A stretch of 9,379 nucleotides of DNA from assembly GCA_018399795.1 (NCBI GenBank), contig JAGYOC010000277.1:1-9379 (forward strand). The letters run 5' to 3'. A model generated the notes under the pieces. That model was not told the origin of the DNA and ran no database searches. It saw only the letters and a list, made by a program, of their open reading frames with translations. The position numbers were made by a program, and so were the translations under genes. Shown piece after piece: positions 1-6,749 of the stretch. Each line of letters starts with the position of its first letter. Within the stretch, counting starts at the first letter, position 1. The DNA comes from Dehalococcoidales bacterium. GTDB lineage: Bacteria > Chloroflexota > Dehalococcoidia > Dehalococcoidales > UBA5760.

Positions 1-768
1 TACGGTTGAAATGATAATATTGAGCAAGAAGGTATAGCTGAAGGCACCACGAGGGGATATCGAACCCATATAGTGAGCGTAGAAAGCGCCCCCTATACCG
101 GCTGTCAGTGCGCTCAAAATAAAAGCGAACCTCTTGAACCGGTAGGTGCTCAGACCGCTACTCTCAACTACATCTTCGTCCATATGGATTGCGTTCAAGA
201 CGTGACCGACGTCAGATTTGGCAACCAGCCACAGACTTACGGCGATGGCAAACATGATACCAAGAGACAGCCAGTAGTTATTGGCCACGCCAGTGGTAAC
301 ATAGGGCAGGCTGGTCAGGCCACGGTCCCCCCCGGTCAGGCCCCCGGGGTCAGCAATCATTATCCTATGCAATATCATCAGGAACGCCAGACTTATCAGG
401 CTGAAATAAGGCCCTCTTGTACGCATGCTGGGCAGGAAAAATAACATGCCGCCACCAACCGCCGCGGCTACTCCCAGGGGAATCGTCGCATACAACGGCA
501 ACACGACGTGTTCCGGCTGGAAACCACCCTGGCGGGATAACATAGCAGTGACATACCCGGCGATACCAATAAGAAAGGGGTGGCCAAAGCTGACATAGCC
601 GGTATAGCCCGACATCATGTCCCAGCTCATTGCGAAAATTACCATGAAGTTGGCCATAATACAGGTTCTCAGGTAGTTGCTGGGAACAAAGAAGGGGAGC
701 ACGCTCATTACAGCAATTGCAATTATCCACCAGCGAAATGATCTGTTTGAAGTAATCCAATTAGCCAC
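1..768 (-). CDS. livM: HAAT-family ABC transporter permease, LivM type (partial)
   Basis: This is the second membrane subunit of a branched-chain-amino-acid-type ABC importer in the cytoplasmic membrane. It reads from a GTG at 768-766 (MANWITSNRSF...) and stays open to base 1, giving 256 residues of a family usually about 300-350 long, so the C-terminus lies outside the window. Seen directly: several hydrophobic segments; the N-terminal family signature SWDMMSGYTGYVSFGH; a GGLTGGDRGLTSLP loop; and the cytoplasmic coupling segment AIHMDEDVVESSGLSTYRF followed by an AGIGGAFYAHY helix. These match LivM. The gene starts 22 bases after livH on the same strand, so it is co-transcribed. No good Shine-Dalgarno sequence precedes the GTG (only GGGA, rather far upstream), which suggests translational coupling to livH. 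The ATPase genes livG and livF would be expected further left and are not visible. Solute specificity cannot be read from the permease. Confidence 0.9.
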   Translation of the reverse strand, partial: MANWITSNRSFRWWIIAIAVMSVLPFFVPSNYLRTCIMANFMVIFAMSWDMMSGYTGYVSFGHPFLIGIAGYVTAMLSRQGGFQPEHVVLPLYATIPLGVAAAVGGGMLFFLPSMRTRGPYFSLISLAFLMILHRIMIADPGGLTGGDRGLTSLPYVTTGVANNYWLSLGIMFAIAVSLWLVAKSDVGHVLNAIHMDEDVVESSGLSTYRFKRFAFILSALTAGIGGAFYAHYMGSISPRGAFSYTFLLNIIISTV

Positions 769-790
769 TTTTAATTCGTTCCCTTTGCAT

Positions 791-1633
791 TTACTTACCG
801 AACAGTCCCTTAGGACGGAATATCAGCATAATAATCATAATTACCAGGGCAAAAACACCCCTTAATCTCTCATCGATGACCAGTTGGGTGGTAGTCTGCA
901 TATATCCCACAATATGAGCCGCGATAATGGTGCCTTCGATGCTACCCAATCCTCCAATGACAACGATAGCAAAGGACATCACCAGCGGCATATGCCACAT
1001 TTCGGGTATGAGGTAAGTATAGCTACCGAAAAATATTCCCGCAACTCCGGCCAGCGCACCCGATATCGCCCAGGTCATGATATTTACAGTATCGGGATTT
1101 ATCCCAGATACGATGGCCCCCTTGCGGTCCATGGCCAGAGCTCTCATCGCCCTTCCCATATGAGTTCTCCGGATAAACATCAATACGCCTATTATGCAAG
1201 CCCAGCTTACAATCAGCGCTGCAATCATATTTTTGGACACGGAGTATCCGAATACTTTGGTAATACCTACCACAACTGGCCAAACGTTGATTGTTTCCAT
1301 GTGAAAGAACAATACGATTAAATAGTTCATAACCAGGGCCAGAATAAAGGTGGAAACATAAACAACGGTGGGGTTGTTGAGATAGCGTCTAACCAAACCG
1401 GTGTAGGTTGCCAGCGCCAGCCCGGCGCCGGAGGCAATCGCGATGAGCATTGCCAGGCCCATTGGCAGGCCCATCACCTGCCAGGCATGATAGAAGATAT
1501 AAGCGGTTACCATAACATAGCCGGCGTGGGCAAGATTCAATACTCTACCCACGCCGTATATCATGGTAAACCCAAGTGCAATCAGCGCATACAGACCACT
1601 TAAAAGGGCACCGTTAATTGCTATGGCTAGCAT
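791..1633 (-). CDS. livH: HAAT-family ABC transporter permease, LivH type
   Basis: This is an inner-membrane permease subunit that pairs with LivM to form the translocation channel of a branched-chain-amino-acid/amide-type ABC importer. The gene is complete at 280 residues, close to the family norm of about 290. Seen directly: an N-terminal hydrophobic helix with GLYALIALGFTMIYGV, the LivH signature RVLNLAHAGYVMVTAY, a cytoplasmic loop RRTHMGRAMRALAMDRKGA that should contact the ATPase, the GGLGSIEGTI segment, and the C-terminal RPKGLFGK typical of the family. The ATG at 1633-1631 is preceded by AGAAGGA at 1642-1648, with spacing near optimal. It lies downstream of the binding-protein gene, separated by a hairpin-bearing gap of 135 bases, and immediately upstream of livM. 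The substrate is not defined; homologues move branched-chain amino acids, amides, urea or aromatic acids. Confidence 0.93.
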   Translation of the reverse strand: MLAIAINGALLSGLYALIALGFTMIYGVGRVLNLAHAGYVMVTAYIFYHAWQVMGLPMGLAMLIAIASGAGLALATYTGLVRRYLNNPTVVYVSTFILALVMNYLIVLFFHMETINVWPVVVGITKVFGYSVSKNMIAALIVSWACIIGVLMFIRRTHMGRAMRALAMDRKGAIVSGINPDTVNIMTWAISGALAGVAGIFFGSYTYLIPEMWHMPLVMSFAIVVIGGLGSIEGTIIAAHIVGYMQTTTQLVIDERLRGVFALVIMIIMLIFRPKGLFGK

Positions 1634-1674
1634 AGAACTTGTCCTTCTTTTGAATTCATCCGTTAAGGCTCAAA

Positions 1675-1708
1675 TATGAGGGGAAGGGGCATTTCCCTTC
1701 CCCTCATA
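1675..1708 (-). terminator. 14-bp hairpin between binding-protein and permease genes (attenuator-like)
   Basis: Positions 1675-1688 and 1695-1708 are perfect inverted repeats (arms TATGAGGGGAAGGG and its complement) with a 6-base loop at 1689-1694. The stem is GC-rich in its middle. On the minus strand it is followed only by a short TTTG run, not a full U tract, so it is more likely a leaky terminator or mRNA-stabilising/processing stem than a tight terminator. Such stems are common downstream of binding-protein genes, where they allow more binding protein than permease to be made. That role is inferred here. Confidence 0.5.
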
Positions 1709-1768
1709 ATACCTAGCATACCATGTGTCTTGTCATCGCCGGTGACTTCTTTGCCCCAGCGATAGACT

Positions 1769-3184
1769 TTAATCTGTCTCAACCCAGGACGGCAGGTAGT
1801 AGTCACCATTCTTCCAGCGGTAGGGGTGAATCACCTTTACTGTCTCATCCGGGTACCACTGCATTACCATACCACCGGGGCGTCCATCTTCACCTGTAGT
1901 ATCCAAAACTGATGAATGGGTGTAGGCATGGTCCGGCCCGTAGAACTTGTAATACTGCCACAGCACATCATCCGGGCCAGCGGATTCCAATCCGCCCTCC
2001 TTCCAGAGCTTGAGGTCAGTGGCCTCCATCTCGGCTACCCAGTCATCCAGTGGCTCAAAGCCACCGGCACGTTCGGCAGCCTGGGCCATCATCATAACAC
2101 CCCAGTAGGCATTGAAGCCGTCAAAGTGGGGGAATATGGGGCGGGAGCTGTACTTTGCCTCATAGGCATCGATGAACTTCTGAGTGGGAGGATCGAAGTC
2201 CATACCCAGACAAGGCGGCGGTGAGGTGGAGCAGAAACCTCCTGCCATACCACCCATATCACCCCAGAACTCCTTGCTGGCCGCGGCAACATTCACACCG
2301 GTGATGGGTATGGGTACCTGTAGCTCAACATAGGCAGCACTGGGTGGAATACAGTTCACCGAAGCGATATGGTAGATAAAGTCAGGGTCCATATCGATAA
2401 TGTCGCCGTAGACGGGGCTGAAATCAAAGGTTTCTATATCGTACATCTTCTCACCGATAACCTCTATACCAGCGCCGGGGGCAATCTCATCACGAACGTA
2501 CTCGGCGACACCACCACCGTAGGCAGTATCTTCATAGAATATTACGCAGGTCTCCCAGCCCATGTCGCCATTCGGGCCCAAAACATCGTTGGCGAAGGCG
2601 ACATACTCAGCACCCTGGTCGTAGTCGTTCATATGGTCCATGAAGTAGCACTTGTATTTGTCGTATTCATCATGAACCTGTTCAATCGCACGAATGGCGG
2701 AGGCCCAGGTCTCCATTATGGGAACCTGGTATTCTGCAAGCCTGGGGAACCATCCAAGACTGACATCATCAACGCAGCCGGATACCATAAAATCTACGTT
2801 CTCGACTTCGTTGAGGTACTCCATAGCCTTGATACCCTCGGTTATATCCTCGGCCGAATCCGCACTTACCATTGTAATTTGTCGGCCCAGTATACCACCA
2901 TTGGCATTAAGTTCCTCAATAGCAACTTCCGTCCCCCGCATAGCGCTCTTGCCAACATCGGTATCCGCAGCACCGATATAACCGCATACCCAGGGTTCTT
3001 CGGTCGGTTCAGGCGTAGGTTCGGGCGTAGGTTCGGGCGTAGGTTCCGGTGTGGGTTCCGGTGTGGGCTCCGGCTCAGGAGTGGGAGATGGACCGGTACA
3101 GCTACTCATCAGGGGAATGCTCAAGGCCAGAACTGCCACCAGGCTAAACCCGATAATGATTTTGAGCAACTCTTTCTTCTTCAC
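1769..3184 (-). CDS. ABC transporter substrate-binding lipoprotein, LivK/HAAT type
   Basis: This is the extracytoplasmic solute-binding protein that delivers substrate to the LivH/LivM permease. It has about 471 residues. The N-terminus is a basic start (KKKELLK), then a hydrophobic helix to residue 26, then MSSC with Cys29 as the likely lipidated residue; the lipobox is imperfect (Met at -3). A Pro/Thr/Glu linker with tandem TPEP units follows (about 35-64), and from about residue 68 a type 1 periplasmic-binding fold beginning GYIGAADTDVG with NANGGILGRQI, as in LivK/AmiC-like proteins. The C-terminal part is rich in aromatic residues. I chose the GTG at 3184-3182 because AAGGAGG at 3192-3198 lies 7 bases upstream; a TTG one codon earlier would be only 4 bases away. 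It is the first gene of the operon with livH and livM. The ligand is unknown, so I give no gene symbol. Confidence 0.9.
   Translation of the reverse strand: MKKKELLKIIIGFSLVAVLALSIPLMSSCTGPSPTPEPEPTPEPTPEPTPEPTPEPTPEPTEEPWVCGYIGAADTDVGKSAMRGTEVAIEELNANGGILGRQITMVSADSAEDITEGIKAMEYLNEVENVDFMVSGCVDDVSLGWFPRLAEYQVPIMETWASAIRAIEQVHDEYDKYKCYFMDHMNDYDQGAEYVAFANDVLGPNGDMGWETCVIFYEDTAYGGGVAEYVRDEIAPGAGIEVIGEKMYDIETFDFSPVYGDIIDMDPDFIYHIASVNCIPPSAAYVELQVPIPITGVNVAAASKEFWGDMGGMAGGFCSTSPPPCLGMDFDPPTQKFIDAYEAKYSSRPIFPHFDGFNAYWGVMMMAQAAERAGGFEPLDDWVAEMEATDLKLWKEGGLESAGPDDVLWQYYKFYGPDHAYTHSSVLDTTGEDGRPGGMVMQWYPDETVKVIHPYRWKNGDYYLPSWVETD
2994..3077 (-). repeat. 12-bp tandem repeats coding a TPEP linker
   Basis: Five consecutive 12-base units at 3006-3065 (plus-strand forms GGTTCAGGCGTA, GGTTCGGGCGTA twice, GGTTCCGGTGTG twice) are flanked by degenerate units at 2994-3005 and 3066-3077. 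Each unit codes for Thr-Pro-Glu-Pro. The encoded stretch joins the lipidated N-terminus to the binding domain and is probably an extended spacer. Neighbouring units are identical in pairs at DNA level, which points to recent unit duplication and makes the copy number liable to change. Confidence 0.85.
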
Positions 3185-3191
3185 CAAATTT

Positions 3192-3198
3192 CCTCCTT
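3192..3198 (-). promoter_or_regulatory. Strong ribosome binding site for the binding-protein gene
   Basis: AAGGAGG on the minus strand lies 7 bases before GTG 3184 and 4 bases before TTG 3187. It favours the GTG start and implies efficient translation of the solute-binding protein. Confidence 0.7.
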
Positions 3199-3344
3199 AC
3201 TTAGACTTGGTAAGATGATAAACAGGTAATCCATATTAATGACTCAGCCTAGGCGGGGCCAAATGCCAAACTTCACCTCCCATCTAGCTATATTTTATTA
3301 CTGTTAATGACTATAACGTTAAAACACCATATAGGATAGCCAAT

Positions 3345-3373
3345 AGTATATTTTATTTAGCTTCAGTAATCAA
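3345..3373 (-). promoter_or_regulatory. Candidate sigma-70-type promoter for the importer operon
   Basis: On the minus strand, TTGATT (3373-3368) is separated by 17 bases from TATACT (3350-3345). The hexamers match the consensus at 4/6 and 5/6. Transcription would start near 3338 and give a leader of about 150 bases before the GTG at 3184. This is a motif match only; promoter consensus in this lineage is assumed. Confidence 0.4.
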
Positions 3374-3506
3374 ACTATGTACTGTCACTATCCCTAAATA
3401 GTATTATACACTACCGTGTCAAGTGGACACACCGTCATGCTTATTTTTCATATTGCGCTTCACAATACTAGCTTTCACCCTTTATGTGCCATGGAAGTGA
3501 ATGTTC

Positions 3507-3515
3507 TGGTATAAT
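3507..3515 (+). promoter_or_regulatory. Candidate extended -10 promoter for the rhomboid gene
   Basis: TGGTATAAT is a perfect extended -10 element (TGn followed by TATAAT at 3510-3515). No good -35 sits at the expected place (TGCCAT at 3487-3492), which extended -10 promoters can tolerate. Transcription would start near 3522 and leave a leader of about 140 bases before the ATG at 3661. Confidence 0.4.
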
Positions 3516-3647
3516 TATCTTCAAGGAAGGAATCACTAATAGCGATATCTATACCCATTACAATAAATTGTCCTGTTCCTATCAAATTCAACTGTAGTTG
3601 CAGTAAAGTACCACGTAAATCTGTTCTTACGTGCATCATGCCGGTAT

Positions 3648-3653
3648 AAAGGA
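3648..3653 (+). promoter_or_regulatory. Ribosome binding site fixing the rhomboid start
   Basis: AAAGGA lies 7 bases before ATG 3661. The alternative upstream GTG (3631) has no comparable motif and sits inside the right arm of the 3612-3633 stem. Confidence 0.6.
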
Positions 3654-3660
3654 TGGCACC

Positions 3661-4239
3661 ATGTCCAGAAGTATAATCTACAGATTAAATCCCGTATGGA
3701 TACTAATCGGCACCAATATAATACTTTTCATTGTAACCGTTACAAATACCGGTATCATTATTCAGCTTGGTCTCATGCCCGGGGCAATAATGGAAAGGCC
3801 ATGGACAATAATAAGTTGCATCTTCCTCCACGGCAGCATATGGCATCTACTGGGCAACATGGTTACGCTGTTTTTCTTCGGCAGATATCTCCGTAACCTG
3901 CTGGGAAACAGGAAATTCCTTTTTATCTATTTCATCGGCGGCATACTGGGTAGCGTTTTCTATGTAATTCTGGCACCCCTCTTTTCCATCTCTATAGGCG
4001 CATCGGGAGCAGTATTTGCTCTTGGAGGGGTACTGGCAATTATGCGGCCGAAACTGCGAGTCCTGGTATTTCCCATCCCCGTTCCGGTGCCCCTCTGGAC
4101 AGCCGTTATTGGTGGTTTCATAGTAATTTCGTTTTTCCCCAACGTAGCCTGGCAATCCCATCTCGGCGGTCTTATTCTGGGACTGGTTGCAGGATATATT
4201 CTGCGCCGTCAGGAAAGAAACCAACGCTATCGCTGGTAG
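3661..4239 (+). CDS. Rhomboid family intramembrane serine protease
   Basis: This is a polytopic membrane protease that cleaves transmembrane segments of client proteins within the bilayer. It has 192 residues, the size of the minimal six-helix rhomboid core. Visible family features are FLHGSIWHLLGNM in the second helix (His57, His62, Asn66, the HxxxxHxxxN pattern that helps form the oxyanion hole), the catalytic GASGAVFALGG with Ser115, and AWQSHLGGLILGLVAGY with catalytic His167 in the last helix. The dyad is therefore intact. The ATG at 3661 is preferred because AAAGGA at 3648-3653 lies 7 bases upstream; an in-frame GTG at 3631 would add ten residues but lacks a ribosome site. The tail is basic (RRQERNQRYRW), consistent with a cytoplasmic C-terminus. 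It stands alone between divergent and convergent neighbours, so the client is unknown. Confidence 0.93.
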   Translation: MSRSIIYRLNPVWILIGTNIILFIVTVTNTGIIIQLGLMPGAIMERPWTIISCIFLHGSIWHLLGNMVTLFFFGRYLRNLLGNRKFLFIYFIGGILGSVFYVILAPLFSISIGASGAVFALGGVLAIMRPKLRVLVFPIPVPVPLWTAVIGGFIVISFFPNVAWQSHLGGLILGLVAGYILRRQERNQRYRW

Positions 4240-4245
4240 TTTTTT
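4220..4245. terminator. Probable bidirectional terminator between convergent genes
   Basis: Arms 4220-4226 and 4231-4237 pair around a CTAT loop and overlap the last codons and stop of the rhomboid gene. Read on the plus strand, the stem has one A-C mismatch and is followed by a six-T run (4240-4245). Read on the minus strand, the same position is a G-U pair, giving a full 7-bp stem followed by TTTCTTTCC. It lies between two genes that converge, where a shared terminator is expected. The stem is short. Confidence 0.45.
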
Positions 4246-4298
4246 CCATCCACCCTGCGTTTCCTGATAATTGATAGTGTTCACCAACAACTGCCTTG

Positions 4299-5708
4299 TT
4301 AATCAAGAACTTCTTCGTCGCGGTATCTGGGGATTGATACCTTCCATCCCATCTTTTCCTCAACAAATCGGGCAAGGTAAAATGCGGCCTCCTCTTCACC
4401 GTGGGTAATAAAAAGCCTCCGGGGCGGTTTTTCCAAGCCGGATAACCAGCGCAACAATTCATTTCTATCGGCATGTGCGGAGAAGCCATTTATCTGTACG
4501 ATACTGGCTCTTACCGGGTATCTTTTACCCAGTATCCTGACTCTTCTTGCCCCGTCAACGATATGCCTCCCCAGTGTCCCCGATGCCTGGTAGCCAACAA
4601 AAAGAATAGTGCTTTCGACACGTGAAATATTGGCGACAAGGTGATGTTTTATCCGTCCGCCGACACACATACCAGAGCCAGCAATCACCATTACAGTACC
4701 TGTAATATGGTTTATAGCCTTTGACTCCTCAACACTGCTTACCATCTTCAACCCGGTAAATGAAAAGGGGGATTTGTGCTCCTCAAGTAGTGCCGACATA
4801 TCACGGTCAAAGAGTTCCGGGTGGTTCTGAAATACTTCGGTAACCTTTACCGCCATCGGGCTATCTACAAACACCATCAGGTGCGGAATGACATTGTCGA
4901 TCTGCAGCTGGTTGAGGTGGTATAGCAATTCCTGAGTACGCTCAAGAGCAAAACTGGGTACAACGATATTTCCACCGCGTTTGACGGTAAGGTTAATTTC
5001 ATCCCCCAAAACACTACCTATTTCCTGTGTATCCTCATGTATCCTGTCACCATAGGTGGACTCCACAACAACGTAATCTGCCGCGCTGAATAGCGTTGGG
5101 TCTTTGAGTATAGGCTTATCCCACCTGCCCACATCTCCGGAGAAAACGATAACACGGTTTTCATTTCTTGCTTTCATTTCTATTCTTATCATGGCAGAGC
5201 CAAAGACATGGCCGGCCTCGTAAAAACCGGCTTCAAGGGACTGACCCAAACAAATCGGTTCGCCATATTTGACCGGAGATAGCAGCGGCAGAGTAGCCAG
5301 AGCATCCTCCGTGTTATAAAGTGGAACCTCGGGATGAGGCCCCTTTCTCTTCTCCCGCTGGTGCCTCCTTCTTTTATACGCGGCATCTTCCTCCTGCAGG
5401 TGAGCAGAATCGAGGAGCATTATCCGGGCTATATCCGCTGTCGCTCCGGTACAATATATTTTGCCACGGAACCCCTCTTTAACCATCCTGGGTAACAGGC
5501 CGCAATGGTCGATATGAGCATGAGTGAGAAAAATGGCATCCACGCTCTCTGGCTGAAAAGGGAAGGCATCCCAATTACGGTACCGATACTCCCTTTCCTG
5601 ATACATACCGCAGTCCACCATTATCCGCAGTTCATCCGTTTCCAACAAATAACAGGAGCCGGTTACATTTCTGGCAGCTCCCAGGAATTTGAGTCTGATA
5701 TTCATCAT
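4299..5708 (-). CDS. Beta-CASP metallo-beta-lactamase ribonuclease (CPSF73/TTHA0252-like)
   Basis: This is a predicted cytoplasmic zinc-dependent RNA-cleaving enzyme. It has 469 residues and contains all family motifs: VDCG with Asp32; THAHIDHCG (HxHxDH at 63-68); His167 in EAGHVFGSAM; Asp192 in FSGDVGR; beta-CASP motif A Glu216 in ESTYGDR; motif B His412 in NGFSAHAD; and motif C His436 in THGEEE. Histidine at motif C marks the RNA-processing branch; DNA-acting members have Val. The order and spacing resemble Thermus TTHA0252 rather than RNase J. An Arg/Lys-rich insertion at about 112-123 (KRRRHQREKRKG) could aid nucleic acid contact. AGGAG lies 4 bases before the first ATG and 7 before the second (5705), so the protein may really start at the second Met. 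It follows the LOG gene by 82 bases on the same strand with no obvious promoter between them. The natural RNA substrate is unknown. Confidence 0.92.
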   Translation of the reverse strand: MMNIRLKFLGAARNVTGSCYLLETDELRIMVDCGMYQEREYRYRNWDAFPFQPESVDAIFLTHAHIDHCGLLPRMVKEGFRGKIYCTGATADIARIMLLDSAHLQEEDAAYKRRRHQREKRKGPHPEVPLYNTEDALATLPLLSPVKYGEPICLGQSLEAGFYEAGHVFGSAMIRIEMKARNENRVIVFSGDVGRWDKPILKDPTLFSAADYVVVESTYGDRIHEDTQEIGSVLGDEINLTVKRGGNIVVPSFALERTQELLYHLNQLQIDNVIPHLMVFVDSPMAVKVTEVFQNHPELFDRDMSALLEEHKSPFSFTGLKMVSSVEESKAINHITGTVMVIAGSGMCVGGRIKHHLVANISRVESTILFVGYQASGTLGRHIVDGARRVRILGKRYPVRASIVQINGFSAHADRNELLRWLSGLEKPPRRLFITHGEEEAAFYLARFVEEKMGWKVSIPRYRDEEVLD

Positions 5709-5790
5709 CTATCTCCTGCTCATATTTTGGGGAAAGGCCTGAACCTTCTATCGCAATCAAGTTATCTGAAAAGCCTTTATCTAAAGCAAC

Positions 5791-6486
5791 CTATTTGAGC
5801 AAAGCATCCCGACCGGCTATCTCCTGATTCAGATACCATTTCTGCACCGCTTCAACAACCTCACCGGAGGTATCACAAATTCTCAGCAGGCTAACGTCAC
5901 CTTTAGAAATATAGTTTCTGCCCAGTGTAGAATGCCTGAGCCACTCCATTAGGCCGCTCCAGTAAGTACGATCGAAAAGCATTACCGGGAAAGGCCTTAT
6001 CTTGTGCGTTTGTATCAGTGTCAATACCTCGGTAAGCTCATCCAGTGTCCCCAAACCACCGGGCACTATTACAAAGGCACTGGCATATTTGACCAGCATA
6101 ACCTTGCGCGCAAAGAAATGATTGAACTTTATTGACATAGTGGTATAATCGTTACACTTCTGTTCTTCAGGCAAGTTGATATTCAGACCTACCGAAGTAA
6201 CCCCTGCTTCAAGGGCTCCCCTGTTAGCGGCTTCCATGGCACCAGGGCCACCACCGCTGATTATGGAGAAGCCTATCTGCCCCAGCCCATAGGCTATTTC
6301 GCTGGTTTGCCTATAGAGGTTATCACCAGGCCCAATACGCGCTGAACCGTATATAGTAACCGCTGGTTCAATACCGGCAAGCTTATCAAACCCCTCGACC
6401 AGCTCCCCCATAATGCGGAACATTCGCCAGCATTCTTCTTTGGCCAGGTCATCTATCTCGTAATCGCCTCTCATATATTCACCCAC
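5791..6486 (-). CDS. LOG family protein (nucleoside 5'-monophosphate phosphoribohydrolase type)
   Basis: The LOG/TIGR00730 family has a Rossmann-like fold, long misannotated as lysine decarboxylase. Characterised members cleave the N-glycosidic bond of (cytokinin) riboside 5'-monophosphates, releasing base and ribose 5-phosphate. The protein has 231 residues. Seen directly: VTIYGSARIG for the first strand and phosphate loop, SGGGPGAMEAANRGA, a KFNHFFARKVMLVKYA segment with the conserved Arg-Lys pair, and the catalytic/phosphate motif PGGLGTLDE, all in the family order. The N-terminal 40 or so residues form a helical extension. The start used is GTG 6486; an in-frame ATG at 6474 (MRGDYEIDD) is an alternative, and neither has a good ribosome site. 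It is the first gene of a probable pair with the beta-CASP ribonuclease. A nucleotide salvage or housecleaning role is inferred; the substrate cannot be read from sequence. Confidence 0.9.
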   Translation of the reverse strand: MGEYMRGDYEIDDLAKEECWRMFRIMGELVEGFDKLAGIEPAVTIYGSARIGPGDNLYRQTSEIAYGLGQIGFSIISGGGPGAMEAANRGALEAGVTSVGLNINLPEEQKCNDYTTMSIKFNHFFARKVMLVKYASAFVIVPGGLGTLDELTEVLTLIQTHKIRPFPVMLFDRTYWSGLMEWLRHSTLGRNYISKGDVSLLRICDTSGEVVEAVQKWYLNQEIAGRDALLK

Positions 6487-6506
6487 AGATCAAAAAATAA
6501 TACCAT

Positions 6507-6536
6507 ATTATCCCCCACATAGCTATTGGCTTACAA
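6507..6536 (-). promoter_or_regulatory. Candidate promoter for LOG-ribonuclease pair
   Basis: On the minus strand, TTGTAA (6536-6531) is 18 bases upstream of GATAAT (6512-6507), matching the consensus at 4/6 and 5/6. Transcription would start near 6500, only about 14 bases before the GTG at 6486 and 26 before the ATG at 6474. That suggests a very short leader and explains the weak ribosome site if the GTG is used. Confidence 0.4.
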
Positions 6537-6664
6537 ATACCACAATACCAAATTAATAACATTTCTTGTTACCCATGAGGTATTTGAAAACAGAAGATGG
6601 AAAATACTACCGATATTAGGTATATTGAAGTAGGTTGCGCCAGTCTCATCTTGTTGTTAGAATA

Positions 6665-6749
6665 AATACTGGTCAATGCTAATTAACCTCCCTTGATATT
6701 ATGACCCGTAAATATGTCACCTTAGCATTTACAGAATGAAACCAGTATT
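6665..6749 (+). promoter_or_regulatory. Nested inverted repeats, possible structured leader or operator
   Basis: Outer arms AATACTGGT (6665-6673) and ACCAGTATT (6741-6749) are perfect complements. Just inside, AATGCTAA (6675-6682) pairs with TTAGCATT (6722-6729). A further outer pair GGTTGC (6633-6638)/GCAACC (6771-6776) frames them. The right outer arm can instead pair locally (CAGTAT 6743-6748 with ATACTG 6762-6767), so two exclusive folds are possible. Whether this acts as RNA or as protein-binding DNA is unknown. Confidence 0.35.

Larger units (their letters stand above)
3185..3660. other. Divergent intergenic region between binding-protein and rhomboid genes
   Basis: About 475 bases hold no convincing gene. 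It is AT-rich and carries promoter-like motifs for both flanking genes, a GTGTC/GACAC inverted repeat at 3416-3430, an 8-base direct repeat AATAGTAT at 3342-3349 and 3397-3404, the palindrome GCCTAGGC at 3247-3254, a small CAACT-GT-AGTTG stem near 3590-3601, and a 7-bp stem CACGTAA/TTACGTG at 3612-3618 and 3627-3633 just before the rhomboid gene. Its length and divergent flanks fit a regulated double promoter region. No RNA family was recognised in it. Confidence 0.6.

Noticed and set aside
365..760. Minus-strand open frame of 131 codons
   Set aside because: It is a shadow of livM in another frame. The true frame from GTG 768 gives clear LivM motifs, whereas this one gives Cys/Trp-rich sequence without family resemblance.
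3006..3077. CRISPR-like array
   Set aside because: The 12-bp units are contiguous with no spacers and code for a Pro-rich linker.
2369..3229. Plus-strand 286-codon open frame opposite the binding-protein gene
   Set aside because: It lies antisense to a well-supported gene. Its Arg/Gly/Phe repeats come only from the complement of the TPEP repeats.
3631..3660. Upstream GTG start for the rhomboid protein
   Set aside because: It has no ribosome site, lies within a hairpin arm, and the added residues are not part of the rhomboid core. ATG 3661 has AAAGGA 7 bases upstream.
4299..5708. RNase J or a generic beta-lactamase
   Set aside because: The THAHIDHCG start, the overall length, and the ESTYGDR/FSAHAD/THGEEE order match the CPSF73/TTHA0252 branch. 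The beta-CASP motifs exclude a simple lactamase.
5791..6486. Lysine decarboxylase
   Set aside because: This is an old misannotation of the LOG family. PGGLGTLDE and the Arg-Lys pair indicate phosphoribohydrolase, and no pyridoxal phosphate motif is present.
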